A DNA stretch of 64,000 nucleotides from Pseudorhodoferax sp. Leaf274. Lineage in GTDB: Bacteria; Pseudomonadota; Gammaproteobacteria; Burkholderiales; Burkholderiaceae_C. Below are positions 1 through 9,031 of this stretch, piece after piece. The translations under genes and the position numbers were made by a program. Each line of letters begins with the position of its first letter. Positions within the stretch are counted from its first letter, which is position 1. A model generated the notes under the pieces. It saw only the letters and a program-made list of their open reading frames with translations. It ran no database searches and was not told the DNA's origin. The DNA is taken from positions 260,362 through 324,361 of the forward strand of contig NZ_LMNA01000023.1 in the NCBI RefSeq assembly GCF_001422445.1, read 5' to 3'.

Positions 1-40
1 CGACCCTCCGCTGGCGCTCCGGGCAACCTGCGGTGCTCGC

Positions 41-146
41 GGCCTGGGCGCATTGCACAACTCGCACCGTTCACTGCGTTCACTCAGCTCGAACAAGTGC
101 AATGAGTCAGATGTTGAAGCGCGAGGTTCCCCGCGCCGCCCAGGCC
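41..146. repeat. Nested inverted repeats upstream of the ABC permease gene
   Basis: The first 251 bases hold no credible gene. They contain an outer inverted repeat, GGCCTGGGCG at 41-50 against CGCCCAGGCC at 137-146, and an inner one, CATTGCAC at 51-58 against GTGCAATG at 97-104. The interval between the inner arms contains the short direct repeat TTCACTGCGTTCACT. This is an unusual insertion between what should be two adjacent permease genes of one operon. It may be a dispersed intergenic element; a transcription attenuator is also possible. Confidence 0.45.
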
Positions 147-251
147 ACTGCGCTCCTCGGCGTGGGCACAGGGGTGGGAGCGGGGGCACACACGGGCCAT
201 CGCTGCGCTCGGCCGGGCCGATTCGTGCGTGCAACGCCGGAGGACACTGAG

Positions 252-1067
252 ATGCGCAAAACCCGTTCCGTCTACCGCGTAGCGCTGGTCTGGCTCGCGC
301 TCGTGCTGCTGGCCGCGTTGACAGCCGACTGGCTGCCGATCCACGATGCGCTGCACCAGAGCCTGGCCGACATGCTCAAGCCACCGAGCGCGGCGCAGTG
401 GTTCGGCGCCGACTCGCTGGGCCGCGACGTGTTCTCGCGCACGCTGCACGGCTTTCGCATCACGCTGCTGGTGAGCCTGGGCTCGGTCGGCCTGGCATTG
501 GTCGTGGGCACCGTGGTGGGCGTGTGCGCAGGCTACTTCCGCGGCTGGATCGAGCGCGTGATCCTCGTCGTCATCGACGTGCTGCTGGCCTTTCCGCCGC
601 TGGTGCTGGTGATCGCCATGGTGGCCTACCCGGGCCTGCCGCTGGCCAAGGTGGTGATCGCGCTGGGCATCGTGTTCGTGCCGGCCACCACGCGCATCGC
701 GCGCGCCAACACGCTGCGCTTCTCGGGGCTGGAGTTCGTCACCGCGGCGCGCGCGGCCGGCATGAGCGACGCCCGCATCATCGGGCGCGAGCTGCTGCCC
801 AACCTGGTGCCGCCGATGCTGGCCTACGGCCTGCTGCTGGTGGCCATCGCCGCACTGGCCGAGGCGGCGCTGAGCTTCCTGGGCCTGGGCATCCCGCCGC
901 CGGCGCCCTCGCTGGGCAGCATGATGGCTGGCGAGCAGTCGCGCGTGATGGAGGCGCCGCACGCGGTGTTCTTCCCGGCGCTGATGCTGTTCCTGACCAT
1001 CTTCGCGCTCAACATCGTGGGCGAGGAAGTGCAGCGCCGCCACGACGGCCGCGCGGGGGCCGCATGA
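252..1067 (+). CDS. Dipeptide/oligopeptide-type ABC transporter permease (DppC family)
   Basis: Inner-membrane subunit of a peptide/nickel-type ABC importer. The 271-residue product has an N-terminal membrane segment, the conserved GADSLGRDVFSR region (about residues 50-61) that precedes the core in DppC-like proteins, and several further membrane spans. The EAA coupling loop lies around EFVTAARAAGMSDARIIGREL-like residues in the middle. ATG 252 is chosen because GGAGG lies 8 bases upstream and the usual DppC N-terminus starts here; the open frame extends to 33 but that extension is not protein-like. Its stop overlaps the next start (ATGATG). The DppB partner must lie upstream of the window. 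The substrate is not predictable. Confidence 0.9.
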   Translation: MRKTRSVYRVALVWLALVLLAALTADWLPIHDALHQSLADMLKPPSAAQWFGADSLGRDVFSRTLHGFRITLLVSLGSVGLALVVGTVVGVCAGYFRGWIERVILVVIDVLLAFPPLVLVIAMVAYPGLPLAKVVIALGIVFVPATTRIARANTLRFSGLEFVTAARAAGMSDARIIGRELLPNLVPPMLAYGLLLVAIAALAEAALSFLGLGIPPPAPSLGSMMAGEQSRVMEAPHAVFFPALMLFLTIFALNIVGEEVQRRHDGRAGAA

Positions 1068-2062
1068 TGGATGCCACCCCACCGCTGCTCCAGGTCGAGG
1101 ACCTGCAGACCCACTTCGACCTGCCGCAGGGCGTGCTGCGCGCGGTCGACGGCGTGTCGTTCACGCTCTCCGCCGGCCGCACCTTGGGCGTGGTGGGCGA
1201 GTCGGGTTCTGGCAAGTCGGTGCTGGCGCGCAGCATCATCGGCCTGCTGCCGGCCGACCGCACGCTCACGCCCGGCGGCCGCGTGGTGTTCGACGGGCGC
1301 GACCTGCGCCAGCTCGGCGAGGCCGAAATGCGCCAGGTGCGCGGGCGCCAGATCGCGATGATCTTCCAGGACCCGCTGACCTCGCTGAACCCGGTGCTGA
1401 CCATCGGCCGGCAGATCGAGCAGGTGCTGCGCCAGCACACCGACCTGTCGTCCAAGGCCGCGGCCGAGCGCGCCGTGGAGCTGCTCGACGAGGTCGGCAT
1501 CCCCGACCCACGCCAGCGCGCCCGCGAGTACGCGCACCGCATGTCGGGCGGCATGCGCCAGCGCGTGGTGATCGCCATCGCGCTGGCCTGCAAGCCGCGC
1601 CTGCTGATCGCCGACGAGCCCACCACAGCGCTGGACGTGACGGTGCAGGCGCAGATCCTCGAGCTGCTGCGCCGCCTGCAGGACGCGCACCAGATGGCCA
1701 TGGTGCTGATCACCCACAACCTGGGCGTGGTGGCCGAGATGTGCGACGACGTGGCCGTGATGTACGCCGGCCGCGTGGTCGAGCGCGGCCCGGTGGCGGC
1801 CGTGCTGCAGCGCCCGCGCATGCGCTACACGCAGGCGCTGCTGGAGTCGGTGCCCAGCATGACGGCGGCACCGCACGCCCGGCTGCCGGTGATCGAAGGC
1901 GCGCCGCCCGATCTCGTGCATCCACCGGCCGGCTGCAGCTTTGCGCCGCGCTGCCGGCATGCGGTGGAGAACTGCAGCGCGCAGCGCCCGCCCTTGACGG
2001 GTGCGGGCGAAGGCCGCGCGTTCGCGTGCTGGGTGCCCGCACCCCAATTCCAGGAGGCATGA
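1064..2062 (+). CDS. Peptide-type ABC transporter ATP-binding protein (DppD family)
   Basis: Cytoplasmic ATPase of the importer. The 332-residue product shows Walker A GESGSGKS at residues 45-52, a Q-loop in FQDPLTSLNP, the signature SGGMRQR, Walker B LLIADEPTTALD and the H-loop ITHNLG. The C-terminal oligopeptide/dipeptide domain carries the cysteine pattern CSFAPRCRHAVENC, typical of the DppD/OppD group. It starts inside the permease stop codon (4-base overlap), which implies translational coupling. The family works as a DppD/DppF heterodimer, and the partner follows directly. Confidence 0.93.
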   Translation: MMDATPPLLQVEDLQTHFDLPQGVLRAVDGVSFTLSAGRTLGVVGESGSGKSVLARSIIGLLPADRTLTPGGRVVFDGRDLRQLGEAEMRQVRGRQIAMIFQDPLTSLNPVLTIGRQIEQVLRQHTDLSSKAAAERAVELLDEVGIPDPRQRAREYAHRMSGGMRQRVVIAIALACKPRLLIADEPTTALDVTVQAQILELLRRLQDAHQMAMVLITHNLGVVAEMCDDVAVMYAGRVVERGPVAAVLQRPRMRYTQALLESVPSMTAAPHARLPVIEGAPPDLVHPPAGCSFAPRCRHAVENCSAQRPPLTGAGEGRAFACWVPAPQFQEA

Positions 2063-3103
2063 ATGGCAGGCAGTGGCACGGCCCACCTCACGACCGAAGG
2101 CGCGCTGCTGAGCGCGCGCCACCTCGTCAAGACCTACCGCGCCAAGGGCAGCCGGCGCGTGCAGGCGCTGTCCGATGTGTCGTTCGACCTGCTGCGCGGC
2201 GAGACGCTGGGCGTGGTCGGCGAGTCGGGTTCCGGAAAATCCACGTTGGCGCGCGCGGTGCTGGCGCTGCCGCAGCCGGACAGCGGCGAGGTGCGCTTCG
2301 ACGGCGAACCGGTCTACACCGCCGCCGGCGCGCGGCTGCGCGCGCTGCGCTGGCGCATGCAGATGGTGTTCCAGGACCCGATGTCCTCGCTGAACCCGGC
2401 CCACCGCATCCTCGACGTGGTGCAGATGCCGCTGGAGGTGGCCGGCCGCGGCGACGCCGCCTCGCGCCGCGCCACGGCGATGGAAACGCTGGCGAGCGTG
2501 GGGCTGGACGGTGCGGTGGTCGGCAACCGGCGTTCCTACGAGCTGTCGGGCGGGCAGTGCCAGCGCGTGAGCATCGCGCGGGCGCTGGTGCTGCGGCCCG
2601 AGCTGCTGGTCTGCGACGAGCCGGTCTCGGCGCTCGATGTGTCGGTGCAGGCCCAGGTGCTGAACCTGCTGGAGGACGCCAAGGAGAAGTTCCGCCTGAC
2701 CATGCTGTTCATCTCGCACGACCTGGGCGTGGTGCGCGGCATCAGCGACCGCGTGATGGTGATGTACCTGGGCAAGGTCTGCGAGATCGCGCCCACGGCC
2801 TCGCTGTACAGCGCGCCGCGCCACCCTTACACGGCCACGCTGCTGGCCTCGGTGCCCACGCTGGAGCCGAGCCGGCGCGCGCTGCGGCCGGCGCTGGTGC
2901 GCGGCGAGACGCCGTCGCCGCTGGCCGTGCCCTCGGGCTGCCGCTTCCGCACGCGCTGCCCGCGTGCCAGCGACCGCTGCAGCCAGGAGGAGCCGCAGAT
3001 CGCTGCGGCCAGCGGCGCGCCCGAGGGGCATTTCGTGGCCTGCCACCACCCGCTGGCCGCCGGTGCGGCGCAGGTCGCCGTGCCGCTGGCGTGCGCCGCC
3101 TGA
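2063..3103 (+). CDS. Peptide-type ABC transporter ATP-binding protein (DppF family)
   Basis: Second ATPase of the same importer, 346 residues. Walker A GESGSGKS is at residues 53-60, followed by FQDPMSSLNP, a slightly unusual signature SGGQCQR (Cys in place of the common Arg), Walker B LLVCDEPVSALD and H-loop ISHDLG. The C-terminal domain has CRFRTRCPRASDRC. The ATG directly follows the upstream TGA, with AGGAGG 5 bases before it. Co-transcribed with its neighbours. Confidence 0.93.
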   Translation: MAGSGTAHLTTEGALLSARHLVKTYRAKGSRRVQALSDVSFDLLRGETLGVVGESGSGKSTLARAVLALPQPDSGEVRFDGEPVYTAAGARLRALRWRMQMVFQDPMSSLNPAHRILDVVQMPLEVAGRGDAASRRATAMETLASVGLDGAVVGNRRSYELSGGQCQRVSIARALVLRPELLVCDEPVSALDVSVQAQVLNLLEDAKEKFRLTMLFISHDLGVVRGISDRVMVMYLGKVCEIAPTASLYSAPRHPYTATLLASVPTLEPSRRALRPALVRGETPSPLAVPSGCRFRTRCPRASDRCSQEEPQIAAASGAPEGHFVACHHPLAAGAAQVAVPLACAA

Positions 3104-3140
3104 GCTGCGGATTTCGTCGATTCAACAAGGAGACACGGAC

Positions 3141-4679
3141 ATGTTGCGTTTTCCCCTTTCCGCCCTGCGCGGGCTGCTGGCCGCCTCGGCGCTGGTGGCC
3201 GCCACGGCCAGTGGCGCTGCCGAGCCCAAGCGCGGCGGCACGCTCTCCATCGGGCTGGCGCAGGACCCGGCCATCGTCGACCCGATCCGCACCGGCACCT
3301 TCACCGAGCGCCAGCTGTCGACGCCCGTCTACGAGCCGCTGTTCGACATCGACCCCAAGGGCAATGCCGTGCCCTTCCTGGCCGAGAGCTTCACGGCCAG
3401 CGACGACCTCAAGACCTGGCGCGTCAAGCTGCGCCCCGGCGTGAAGTTCCACGACGGCACGCCGCTGGACGCGGCCGCCGTCGCCGCCAACTTCGAGCGC
3501 ACCGCCAACCCGGCCAACCGCTGCCGCTGCCTGGTGCAGATGACGGACTTCAAGGAGTGGAAGGTGATCGACCCGCTGACGGTGGAGATCGTGCTGGCCG
3601 GCCCCAACGCCGGCCTGCCGACCATCCTGGCGGACGCGCCCGGCATCATGGTCTCGCCCGCCGCGTTCAAGGCCGATCCGCAGGGCGTGGGCACCAAGCC
3701 GGTCGGCACCGGGCCGTTCAAGTTCGTCGAATGGGTGCGCAACAGCCGCTTCGTGGTCGAGCGCAACCCCGACTACTGGCAGAAGGGCAAGCCCTACCTG
3801 GACAAGCTGGTGTTCCGCGGCATGCAGAACTCCGAGACGCGCGAGGCGGCCTTCAAGTCGGGCCAGACCGACATCATCCTGCAGCCCTCGATGCACTTCA
3901 TCTCGACCATGAAGACCGACAAGCGCCACGTGGTGCTGTCGCCGGCCGGCTTCGGTGCCGAAGGCGTGTACCTCAATGCCAAGAAGGCGCCGCTGGACGA
4001 CATCCGCGTGCGCTGGGCCGTGGCGCACGCGATCGACCGCGACCTGCTGAACCGCACGCTGGGCTTCGGCGTGCCCACGCCGGCCTACAGCCCGTTCGGC
4101 CGCGGCATGGCCACGATCAAGCAGCCGGTCGACGTCTATCCGAAGTACGACCCGGCCAAGGCCAAGTCGCTGCTGGCCGAATACGGCAAGCCGGTGGCCT
4201 TCACGCTGAGCTACAACAACACGCCCGAGACGCGGCACCAGGTGCAGTCGCTGCAGGAGATGTGGGCGCAGGTGGGCATCAAGGCCGAGCTGGTGCCGCT
4301 GGACCAGAACCGGCTGGTGCAGAACATGTCGTCCAAGCAGTTCGAGGCCAGCATCTACCGCTACACCGGGCGGGCCGATCCGGACTCCAACACCTACGGC
4401 TTCTTCCACTCGCGCAGCGCCGAGATCAACCCCTCGTCCAACTATGGCGGCTACGCCAGCAAGCGCGTGGACGAGTTGCTGGAGCAGGGCCGCGCCACGG
4501 CCGACCCGGCCAAGCGCGCGGCCGTCTATTCCGAATTGGCCCAGGTGCTGGTCAAGGAAGTGATGCCCTACGCCTACCTCAACACCATCACCGACACCAT
4601 CGTGACCAAGCCCTACGTGAAGGACCTGACCGTCGTGCCCGATGGCCTGGTGCGCTTCGCGGGCATGTGGCGCCAATGA
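3141..4679 (+). CDS. Peptide/nickel-type ABC transporter substrate-binding protein (SBP family 5)
   Basis: Periplasmic receptor of the importer, 512 residues. A Sec signal peptide covers about residues 1-26 with an AxA-like cleavage region (ATASGAAEP). The mature protein has the family-5 layout, including RGGTLSIGLAQDPAIVDP near its N-terminus and the conserved LRPGVKFHDGTPLDAAAVAANFER segment. A strong AAGGAGA ribosome site lies 8 bases before the ATG. The 37-base gap from the ATPase gene keeps it in the operon. Ligands of this family range from peptides to glutathione, nickel chelates and opines, so none is assigned here. Confidence 0.93.
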   Translation: MLRFPLSALRGLLAASALVAATASGAAEPKRGGTLSIGLAQDPAIVDPIRTGTFTERQLSTPVYEPLFDIDPKGNAVPFLAESFTASDDLKTWRVKLRPGVKFHDGTPLDAAAVAANFERTANPANRCRCLVQMTDFKEWKVIDPLTVEIVLAGPNAGLPTILADAPGIMVSPAAFKADPQGVGTKPVGTGPFKFVEWVRNSRFVVERNPDYWQKGKPYLDKLVFRGMQNSETREAAFKSGQTDIILQPSMHFISTMKTDKRHVVLSPAGFGAEGVYLNAKKAPLDDIRVRWAVAHAIDRDLLNRTLGFGVPTPAYSPFGRGMATIKQPVDVYPKYDPAKAKSLLAEYGKPVAFTLSYNNTPETRHQVQSLQEMWAQVGIKAELVPLDQNRLVQNMSSKQFEASIYRYTGRADPDSNTYGFFHSRSAEINPSSNYGGYASKRVDELLEQGRATADPAKRAAVYSELAQVLVKEVMPYAYLNTITDTIVTKPYVKDLTVVPDGLVRFAGMWRQ

Positions 4680-4695
4680 CCTCCAAGGAGCTGCC

Positions 4696-5670
4696 GTGAG
4701 CCTGCCTTCCTCCATTGCCGCGCGCCTGCGCTTGCCGCTGATCGCCGCGCCCATGCTGCGCGTGTCCGGCCCCGACCTCGTCTCGGCGGCCTGCCGCAGC
4801 GGCGTGATCGGCTCGTTCCCCACCGTCAACGCGCGCAGTGCCGACGAGCTCGACGCCTGGCTCACGCGCATCGCCGCCGAATGCGCAGCCGGCGACCGGC
4901 CGGCCGCGCCGGTGTGCCCCAACATCATCATGCGGCGCCAGGCCGACATGCTGGCCGAGGACGTGCGGGTGCTGGTCAAGCACAAGGTGGAGATGGTGAT
5001 CGCCAGCGTCGGCTCGCCCGAGGCCGTGGTCCAGCCGCTGCACGACGTGGGCTGCCTGGTGTTCGCCGACGTGGCCTCGGTTCGCCATGCCGAGAAGGCG
5101 CTGGCGGTCGGCGCCGACGGCCTGGTGCTGCTCAGCGCCGGTGCCGGCGGGCAGACCGGCTGGGTCAACGGCATGTCGTTCGCGCGCGCGGTGCGGGCCA
5201 TGTTCGGCGGCCCCATCGTGCTGTCGGGCGGCATCTCCGACGGCGAGGCGCTGTGGGCCGCGCGCGTGCTGGGCTGCGACCTGGGCATGATGGGCACGCG
5301 CTTCATCGCCACGCCCGAGAGCATGGCCGTGGACCGCTACAAGCAGATGCTGGTGGACAGCCGGCTCGACGACGTGATGCTGACGCGCGCGTTCACGGGG
5401 CTGGACACCAACATGCTGCGCCCCTCGGTGGTGGCGGCCGGGCTGGACCCGCAGCTGCTGGCCGGCCCGGTCACGCCCGAACGTGCGCGCGAGCTGTTCA
5501 GCGAACACGGCAAGGAAGCCAGCGGCCCCAAGCGCTGGGTCGACATCTGGAGCGCGGGCCACACCGTGTCGGCCATCGGTGCCGTGCAGCCCGTGGCCAC
5601 GCTGGTCGACGGGCTGGAGCGCGAGTACCTGCAGGCACGGCGCGCCACGGCCGAGCTGCTGGCGGCATGA
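4696..5670 (+). CDS. Nitronate-monooxygenase-like FMN protein, catalytic histidine apparently absent
   Basis: TIM-barrel flavoprotein of the nitronate monooxygenase / 2-nitropropane dioxygenase family, 324 residues. Start is GTG 4696, with AAGGAG 5 bases upstream; a longer ATG frame begins inside the previous gene and is rejected. The FMN-binding portions are recognisable (PLIAAPMLRVSG at the start, GGPIVLSGGISDGEAL, MGTRFIATPES). The segment that carries the catalytic His in canonical members reads SAGAGGQTGW here, with Gln in its place. The role may therefore differ from nitronate oxidation. It lies 16 bases after the receptor gene, so probably in the same operon. Confidence 0.75.
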   Translation: MSLPSSIAARLRLPLIAAPMLRVSGPDLVSAACRSGVIGSFPTVNARSADELDAWLTRIAAECAAGDRPAAPVCPNIIMRRQADMLAEDVRVLVKHKVEMVIASVGSPEAVVQPLHDVGCLVFADVASVRHAEKALAVGADGLVLLSAGAGGQTGWVNGMSFARAVRAMFGGPIVLSGGISDGEALWAARVLGCDLGMMGTRFIATPESMAVDRYKQMLVDSRLDDVMLTRAFTGLDTNMLRPSVVAAGLDPQLLAGPVTPERARELFSEHGKEASGPKRWVDIWSAGHTVSAIGAVQPVATLVDGLEREYLQARRATAELLAA

Positions 5671-5681
5671 GGGGCGACGCC

Positions 5682-6701
5682 ATGCAAGCGACCCTGTTTC
5701 GCAACCGCATCACCGCGCTGTTCGGCATCCGCCACCCCATCCTGCTCGGCGGCATGCACCAGCTGGGCCGCTCGGGCGTGGTGGCGGCCGTGGTCAACGC
5801 GGGCGCCATGGGCTTCATCACGCCGCGCAGCTTCGACGACCTGGCCGTCTACCGCGCCGACCTGCGCCGCTGCCGCGAACTGACGGGCGGCAAGCCCTTC
5901 GGCGTGAACCTCACGATCTCGCGCCGGGCCGGCTTCAACCGCGATGCGCCGGCCTGGATCGCCATCGCGCTCGAAGAGGGCGTGCGCCATTTCGAGAGCG
6001 CCGGCACCTCGCCCGAGGAAATCGTCGGCCCCATCCATGCCGGTGGCGGCGTGCTGATGCACAAGTGCCCCAGCGTGCGCCACGCGCTGACGGCCGAACG
6101 CCTGGGCGTGGACGCGGTGGCGCTGGTCGGCATGGAGGAGGGCGGCCATCCGGGCGCCAACCAACTGCCGACCTTCGTCAACGGCGCCGTGGCCGTGCAG
6201 CGCCTGCGTGTGCCCGTGGTAGTGGGTGGCGGCATCGGCAGCGGCCGGCAGATCGCCGCCGCGATGGCGCTGGGCGCCGAAGGCGTGGTCATGGGCAGCC
6301 GCTTCATGGTGGCCAGCGAGGTCGAGATGCATGTGGCGGTGAAGCAGCGCATCGTGGAACTGGACGAGCATGGCTCCATCGCCATCCTCGGAACGCTCAA
6401 CGACACCTGGCGCGTGATGGCCAATGGCACGGCGCGCGAGGTGCAGAAGCTGGAGGCAGCCGGCGCGCGCCGGCACGAAGACTTCGGCGACCTGATCCTG
6501 TCCACGCGCACGCGCGAACGCGTCTACCGCGACGGGCGGGTGGACGAGGGCATCGTCTCGCTCGGCCCGGCCGGCGGCTTCGCCGACGCGATCGAGCCGG
6601 CGGGCACCATCGTCGCGCGGCTCGTGGACGAAGCACGCGCCGCCATGGACACCTTGGGCCAGCGCTGGGTGGCCGGCGATGGCGACAGGCTGGCGGCTTG
6701 A
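5682..6701 (+). CDS. Nitronate monooxygenase family protein
   Basis: Second FMN-dependent TIM-barrel enzyme of the nitronate monooxygenase family, 339 residues. It keeps the histidine motif (GMEEGGHPGANQLP) missing from its upstream neighbour, plus FGIRHPILLGGMHQLG at the N-terminus and VVVGGGIGSGRQIAAAMALGAEGVVMGSRFM for phosphate binding. Family members oxidise alkyl nitronates or act on propionate-3-nitronate; some are enoyl reductases. ATG 5682 has GAGGGG 7 bases upstream; an in-frame ATG at 5667 that overlaps the previous stop is an alternative. Two divergent paralogues side by side suggest a two-protein function or an old duplication. Confidence 0.82.
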   Translation: MQATLFRNRITALFGIRHPILLGGMHQLGRSGVVAAVVNAGAMGFITPRSFDDLAVYRADLRRCRELTGGKPFGVNLTISRRAGFNRDAPAWIAIALEEGVRHFESAGTSPEEIVGPIHAGGGVLMHKCPSVRHALTAERLGVDAVALVGMEEGGHPGANQLPTFVNGAVAVQRLRVPVVVGGGIGSGRQIAAAMALGAEGVVMGSRFMVASEVEMHVAVKQRIVELDEHGSIAILGTLNDTWRVMANGTAREVQKLEAAGARRHEDFGDLILSTRTRERVYRDGRVDEGIVSLGPAGGFADAIEPAGTIVARLVDEARAAMDTLGQRWVAGDGDRLAA

Positions 6702-6734
6702 ACCCGCGGTGTGCATCACATGAAGGAGACCGAC

Positions 6735-7754
6735 ATGAACCCCTCGACAAATCCTTTGGCCCCACGGCGCGGTCCGCATGCACGGCCTGCACGGCGCGCC
6801 GTGCTGCGCTTCGGCGCCGCGGCTGCCACGGCGGCGCTGTGGCCGCCGGCCCGCGCCGTGGCGGGCTACCCGTCGCGGCCCGTCACCATCGTGGTGCCGT
6901 CGGCGCCCGGCGGCGCGCTGGACCTGATCGCGCGCCGCCTGGGCCAGCGCCTGGGCGAGCGCTGGAACACCCCGGTCGTGGTCGAGAACAAGGCCGGCGG
7001 CGTGGGCACCATCGGCACCAACGCGGTGGTGCGTTCCAAGCCGGACGGGCACACGCTGCTGCTGATCAACGCGCCGCTGGTGCAGGTGCCCTGGCTCATG
7101 AAGCTGCCCTACGACCCTTTGACCGACCTGAGCGCGGTGGCGAAGATCGCCGATTCGTACAGCATGCTGGCGGTGCACAGGAACAGCCCGGCCAAGACGC
7201 TGGAGGAGTTCGTCGCCATGGTCAAGGCGGCGCCGGGCAAGCACAGCTTCGGCTCCTGGGGGCCGGGCACCAGCACGCACCTGTGGGGCCTGCTGCTGTC
7301 GCGCCAGGCCGGGCTGGACATGGTGCACGTGCCCTACAACGGCGCGGCGCCGATGGTCAACGCGTTGCTGGGCGAGCAGATCAGCTGCGCCTTCGTCGAC
7401 GCGGGCAGTTCGCGCGCGAACGCTGCATCGCTGCGCTTCCTGGGGTCCATCGGCACGCGGCGCATGGCGGACCGGCCCGAGCTGCCCCTGCTGCGCGAGA
7501 AGGGCTACAGCGGCTTCGACCAGATCGGCTGGGCCGGCCTGTTCGTGCCGGCCGGCGTCCCGCGCGAGCTGCTGGTGCACCTGTCCGAATCCATCGCCCA
7601 GGCCATGCAGAGCCCGGAACTGGCCGCCAACGTCACGGCGCTGGCCATGGTGCCGGCGGCGATGCAGACCGACGAGTTCACCGCGCTGGTGCGCAGCGAC
7701 CATGCGTTCTGGGGCAAGGTGATCCGCGATCTGGGGGTGAGCGCGAACAGTTGA
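6735..7754 (+). CDS. Bug/TctC-family tripartite tricarboxylate transporter receptor
   Basis: Periplasmic solute receptor, 339 residues. The N-terminus has a twin-arginine-like motif (RRAVLRF) before a hydrophobic stretch and an ARAVAG cleavage region. The mature part begins with the classical Bug sequence YPSRPVTIVVPSAPGGALD. ATG 6735 is preceded by AAGGAGA. No TctA/TctB membrane genes are in the window, so this is an orphan receptor, as is common for Bug proteins in Burkholderiales. It probably ends the operon that started with the ABC importer and may bind a carboxylated relative of the same nutrient. Confidence 0.88.
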   Translation: MNPSTNPLAPRRGPHARPARRAVLRFGAAAATAALWPPARAVAGYPSRPVTIVVPSAPGGALDLIARRLGQRLGERWNTPVVVENKAGGVGTIGTNAVVRSKPDGHTLLLINAPLVQVPWLMKLPYDPLTDLSAVAKIADSYSMLAVHRNSPAKTLEEFVAMVKAAPGKHSFGSWGPGTSTHLWGLLLSRQAGLDMVHVPYNGAAPMVNALLGEQISCAFVDAGSSRANAASLRFLGSIGTRRMADRPELPLLREKGYSGFDQIGWAGLFVPAGVPRELLVHLSESIAQAMQSPELAANVTALAMVPAAMQTDEFTALVRSDHAFWGKVIRDLGVSANS

Positions 7755-7985
7755 GCGGCGTGGTGGCCGGCCGAGACCGGCACCGGGGCGCCACGACGAA
7801 GCCGGCACGTTGGGATCCGGCTCGATGCCCCCATGCCGCCCGGCGACGTCCGCCCATCGCGGCGCGGCATCGGCCAGTTGCCGCTCCGGCTGCAACCTTC
7901 GCGCGGCGCTTCGCGTTTCTGGGTTTGGATCGTCGTAGTTCTGGAAAGCCCGGGGCTGGAAGGGGCGATGCGCGGGCCAACGTCT

Positions 7986-8888
7986 CTATCCATTGCCTTC
8001 CGCAAACTCCCGCGCGACCTGGATGAATGCCCGGAACGCCGCCGGCGGGTTTTTCCTGCCGGGGTAGTACAGCGCCAGCGGAGGCAAGGCCGGCGTCCAA
8101 TCTTCAAGGACGCGCACCAATCGACCTGCAGCGAGGTCGTCTCGAACGTCCGCCTCCATGATGTAGCCGAGCCCGACGCCACTTTGCGCAGCAATGCGGA
8201 CCAGGCTCTGCTCATCGAGCGTGATGGCGCCCTGCACATCGATCTGGACGGCTTCTCCGTCCTTCTCGAACCGCCAACGGAACAATGCGTTGTTGGGGAG
8301 ACGGGCGCGGATGCAGCGAAACCGGTACAGGTCGCTCGGCACGATGGGCTTGCCGTGCATGCGCAGGAAATCCGGCGATGCGACGACGGCGTTGCTGCGA
8401 TACAGGCCCAGGGACAAAGGCACCATGTCGCTGGGCACCAGGTCGGCCGGCCGCAGACCCATGTCGAAGCCGGCCGCCACGATGTCGACGAGCCGCCCCT
8501 CCGTGACCAGGTCCACATGCACCTGGGGGTAGCGCCGCAGGAAGGTGAGGATGAGGGGTGCCATCACCTCTCGGGCCGCCGACGCGAAGGCATTGATGCG
8601 CAAGGTGCCGGCCGGGGTCTCCTGGAGCGACTGCGCCGCGTGCATGGCGTCGTGGATGTCGGTCATGGCCGGCCCCACCCGCTCGACAAACGACTTCCCT
8701 GCATCGGTGAGCGAGACGCTCCGCGTGGTGCGGTTGAACAAGCGAATGCCCAGGCGCTGCTCCAGCTTGGCGATGGCATTGCTCAGTGCCGTCGTGGACA
8801 TGCCGAGCTCCAATGCCGCCGCGGTGAAGGAGCCTTTGCGGGCGACGCTCAGAACAGCATCGAGATCAGCCAGAACAGAGCGCGTCAT
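7986..8888 (-). CDS. LysR-family transcriptional regulator
   Basis: DNA-binding regulator of 300 residues. The N-terminal winged helix-turn-helix is clear ([44 protein letters not shown], about residues 10-52), followed by the LysR effector-binding domain. The sequence resembles the AaeR/DmlR-like subgroup. It is divergent from the NTF2-like/dehydrogenase pair across 143 bases, the usual LysR arrangement, so it most likely controls that pair and itself. The spacer carries three direct copies of TTGTCCCG. Confidence 0.9.
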   Translation of the reverse strand: MTRSVLADLDAVLSVARKGSFTAAALELGMSTTALSNAIAKLEQRLGIRLFNRTTRSVSLTDAGKSFVERVGPAMTDIHDAMHAAQSLQETPAGTLRINAFASAAREVMAPLILTFLRRYPQVHVDLVTEGRLVDIVAAGFDMGLRPADLVPSDMVPLSLGLYRSNAVVASPDFLRMHGKPIVPSDLYRFRCIRARLPNNALFRWRFEKDGEAVQIDVQGAITLDEQSLVRIAAQSGVGLGYIMEADVRDDLAAGRLVRVLEDWTPALPPLALYYPGRKNPPAAFRAFIQVAREFAEGNG

Positions 8889-8937
8889 TGTCCCGATATT
8901 CGAAATAGCTCATCCTACTTTGTCCCGATTGTCCCGG
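8888..8937. promoter_or_regulatory. Three direct TTGTCCCG repeats in the LysR / NTF2-like divergent promoter
   Basis: TTGTCCCGAT occurs at 8888-8897 and again at 8920-8929, and TTGTCCCGG at 8929-8937. The first two copies are 32 bases apart, about three helical turns. They lie directly upstream of the LysR start and 95-145 bases before the NTF2-like gene. Candidate LysR contact sites, although they do not form the classic T-N11-A dyad. Confidence 0.4.
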
Positions 8938-9031
8938 CAATCGTTCGGTCCTAAATTCCTTCTGTCGGCTCTGCAAAGGGCCAACGCCACAGCACCAAAG
9001 GCTATTTCTGTTCCAACCACTGGAGAGCTCC

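Noticed and set aside
33-251. N-terminal extension of the DppC-type permease
   Set aside because: The extension is not like any permease N-terminus and ATG 252 has a good ribosome site.
2742-5324. An 860-codon minus-strand open frame across the ABC operon
   Set aside because: No domain is recognisable, it is low in hydrophobic residues and it is the mirror of well-supported plus-strand genes.
7755-7985. Terminator or small gene between the Bug receptor and the LysR gene
   Set aside because: A GCCGG/CCGGC dyad is present but has no T-run, and no ORF there resembles a protein.
7833-8954. A 373-codon plus-strand open frame antisense to the LysR gene
   Set aside because: The minus-strand LysR protein is unmistakable; the plus-strand translation lacks protein character.
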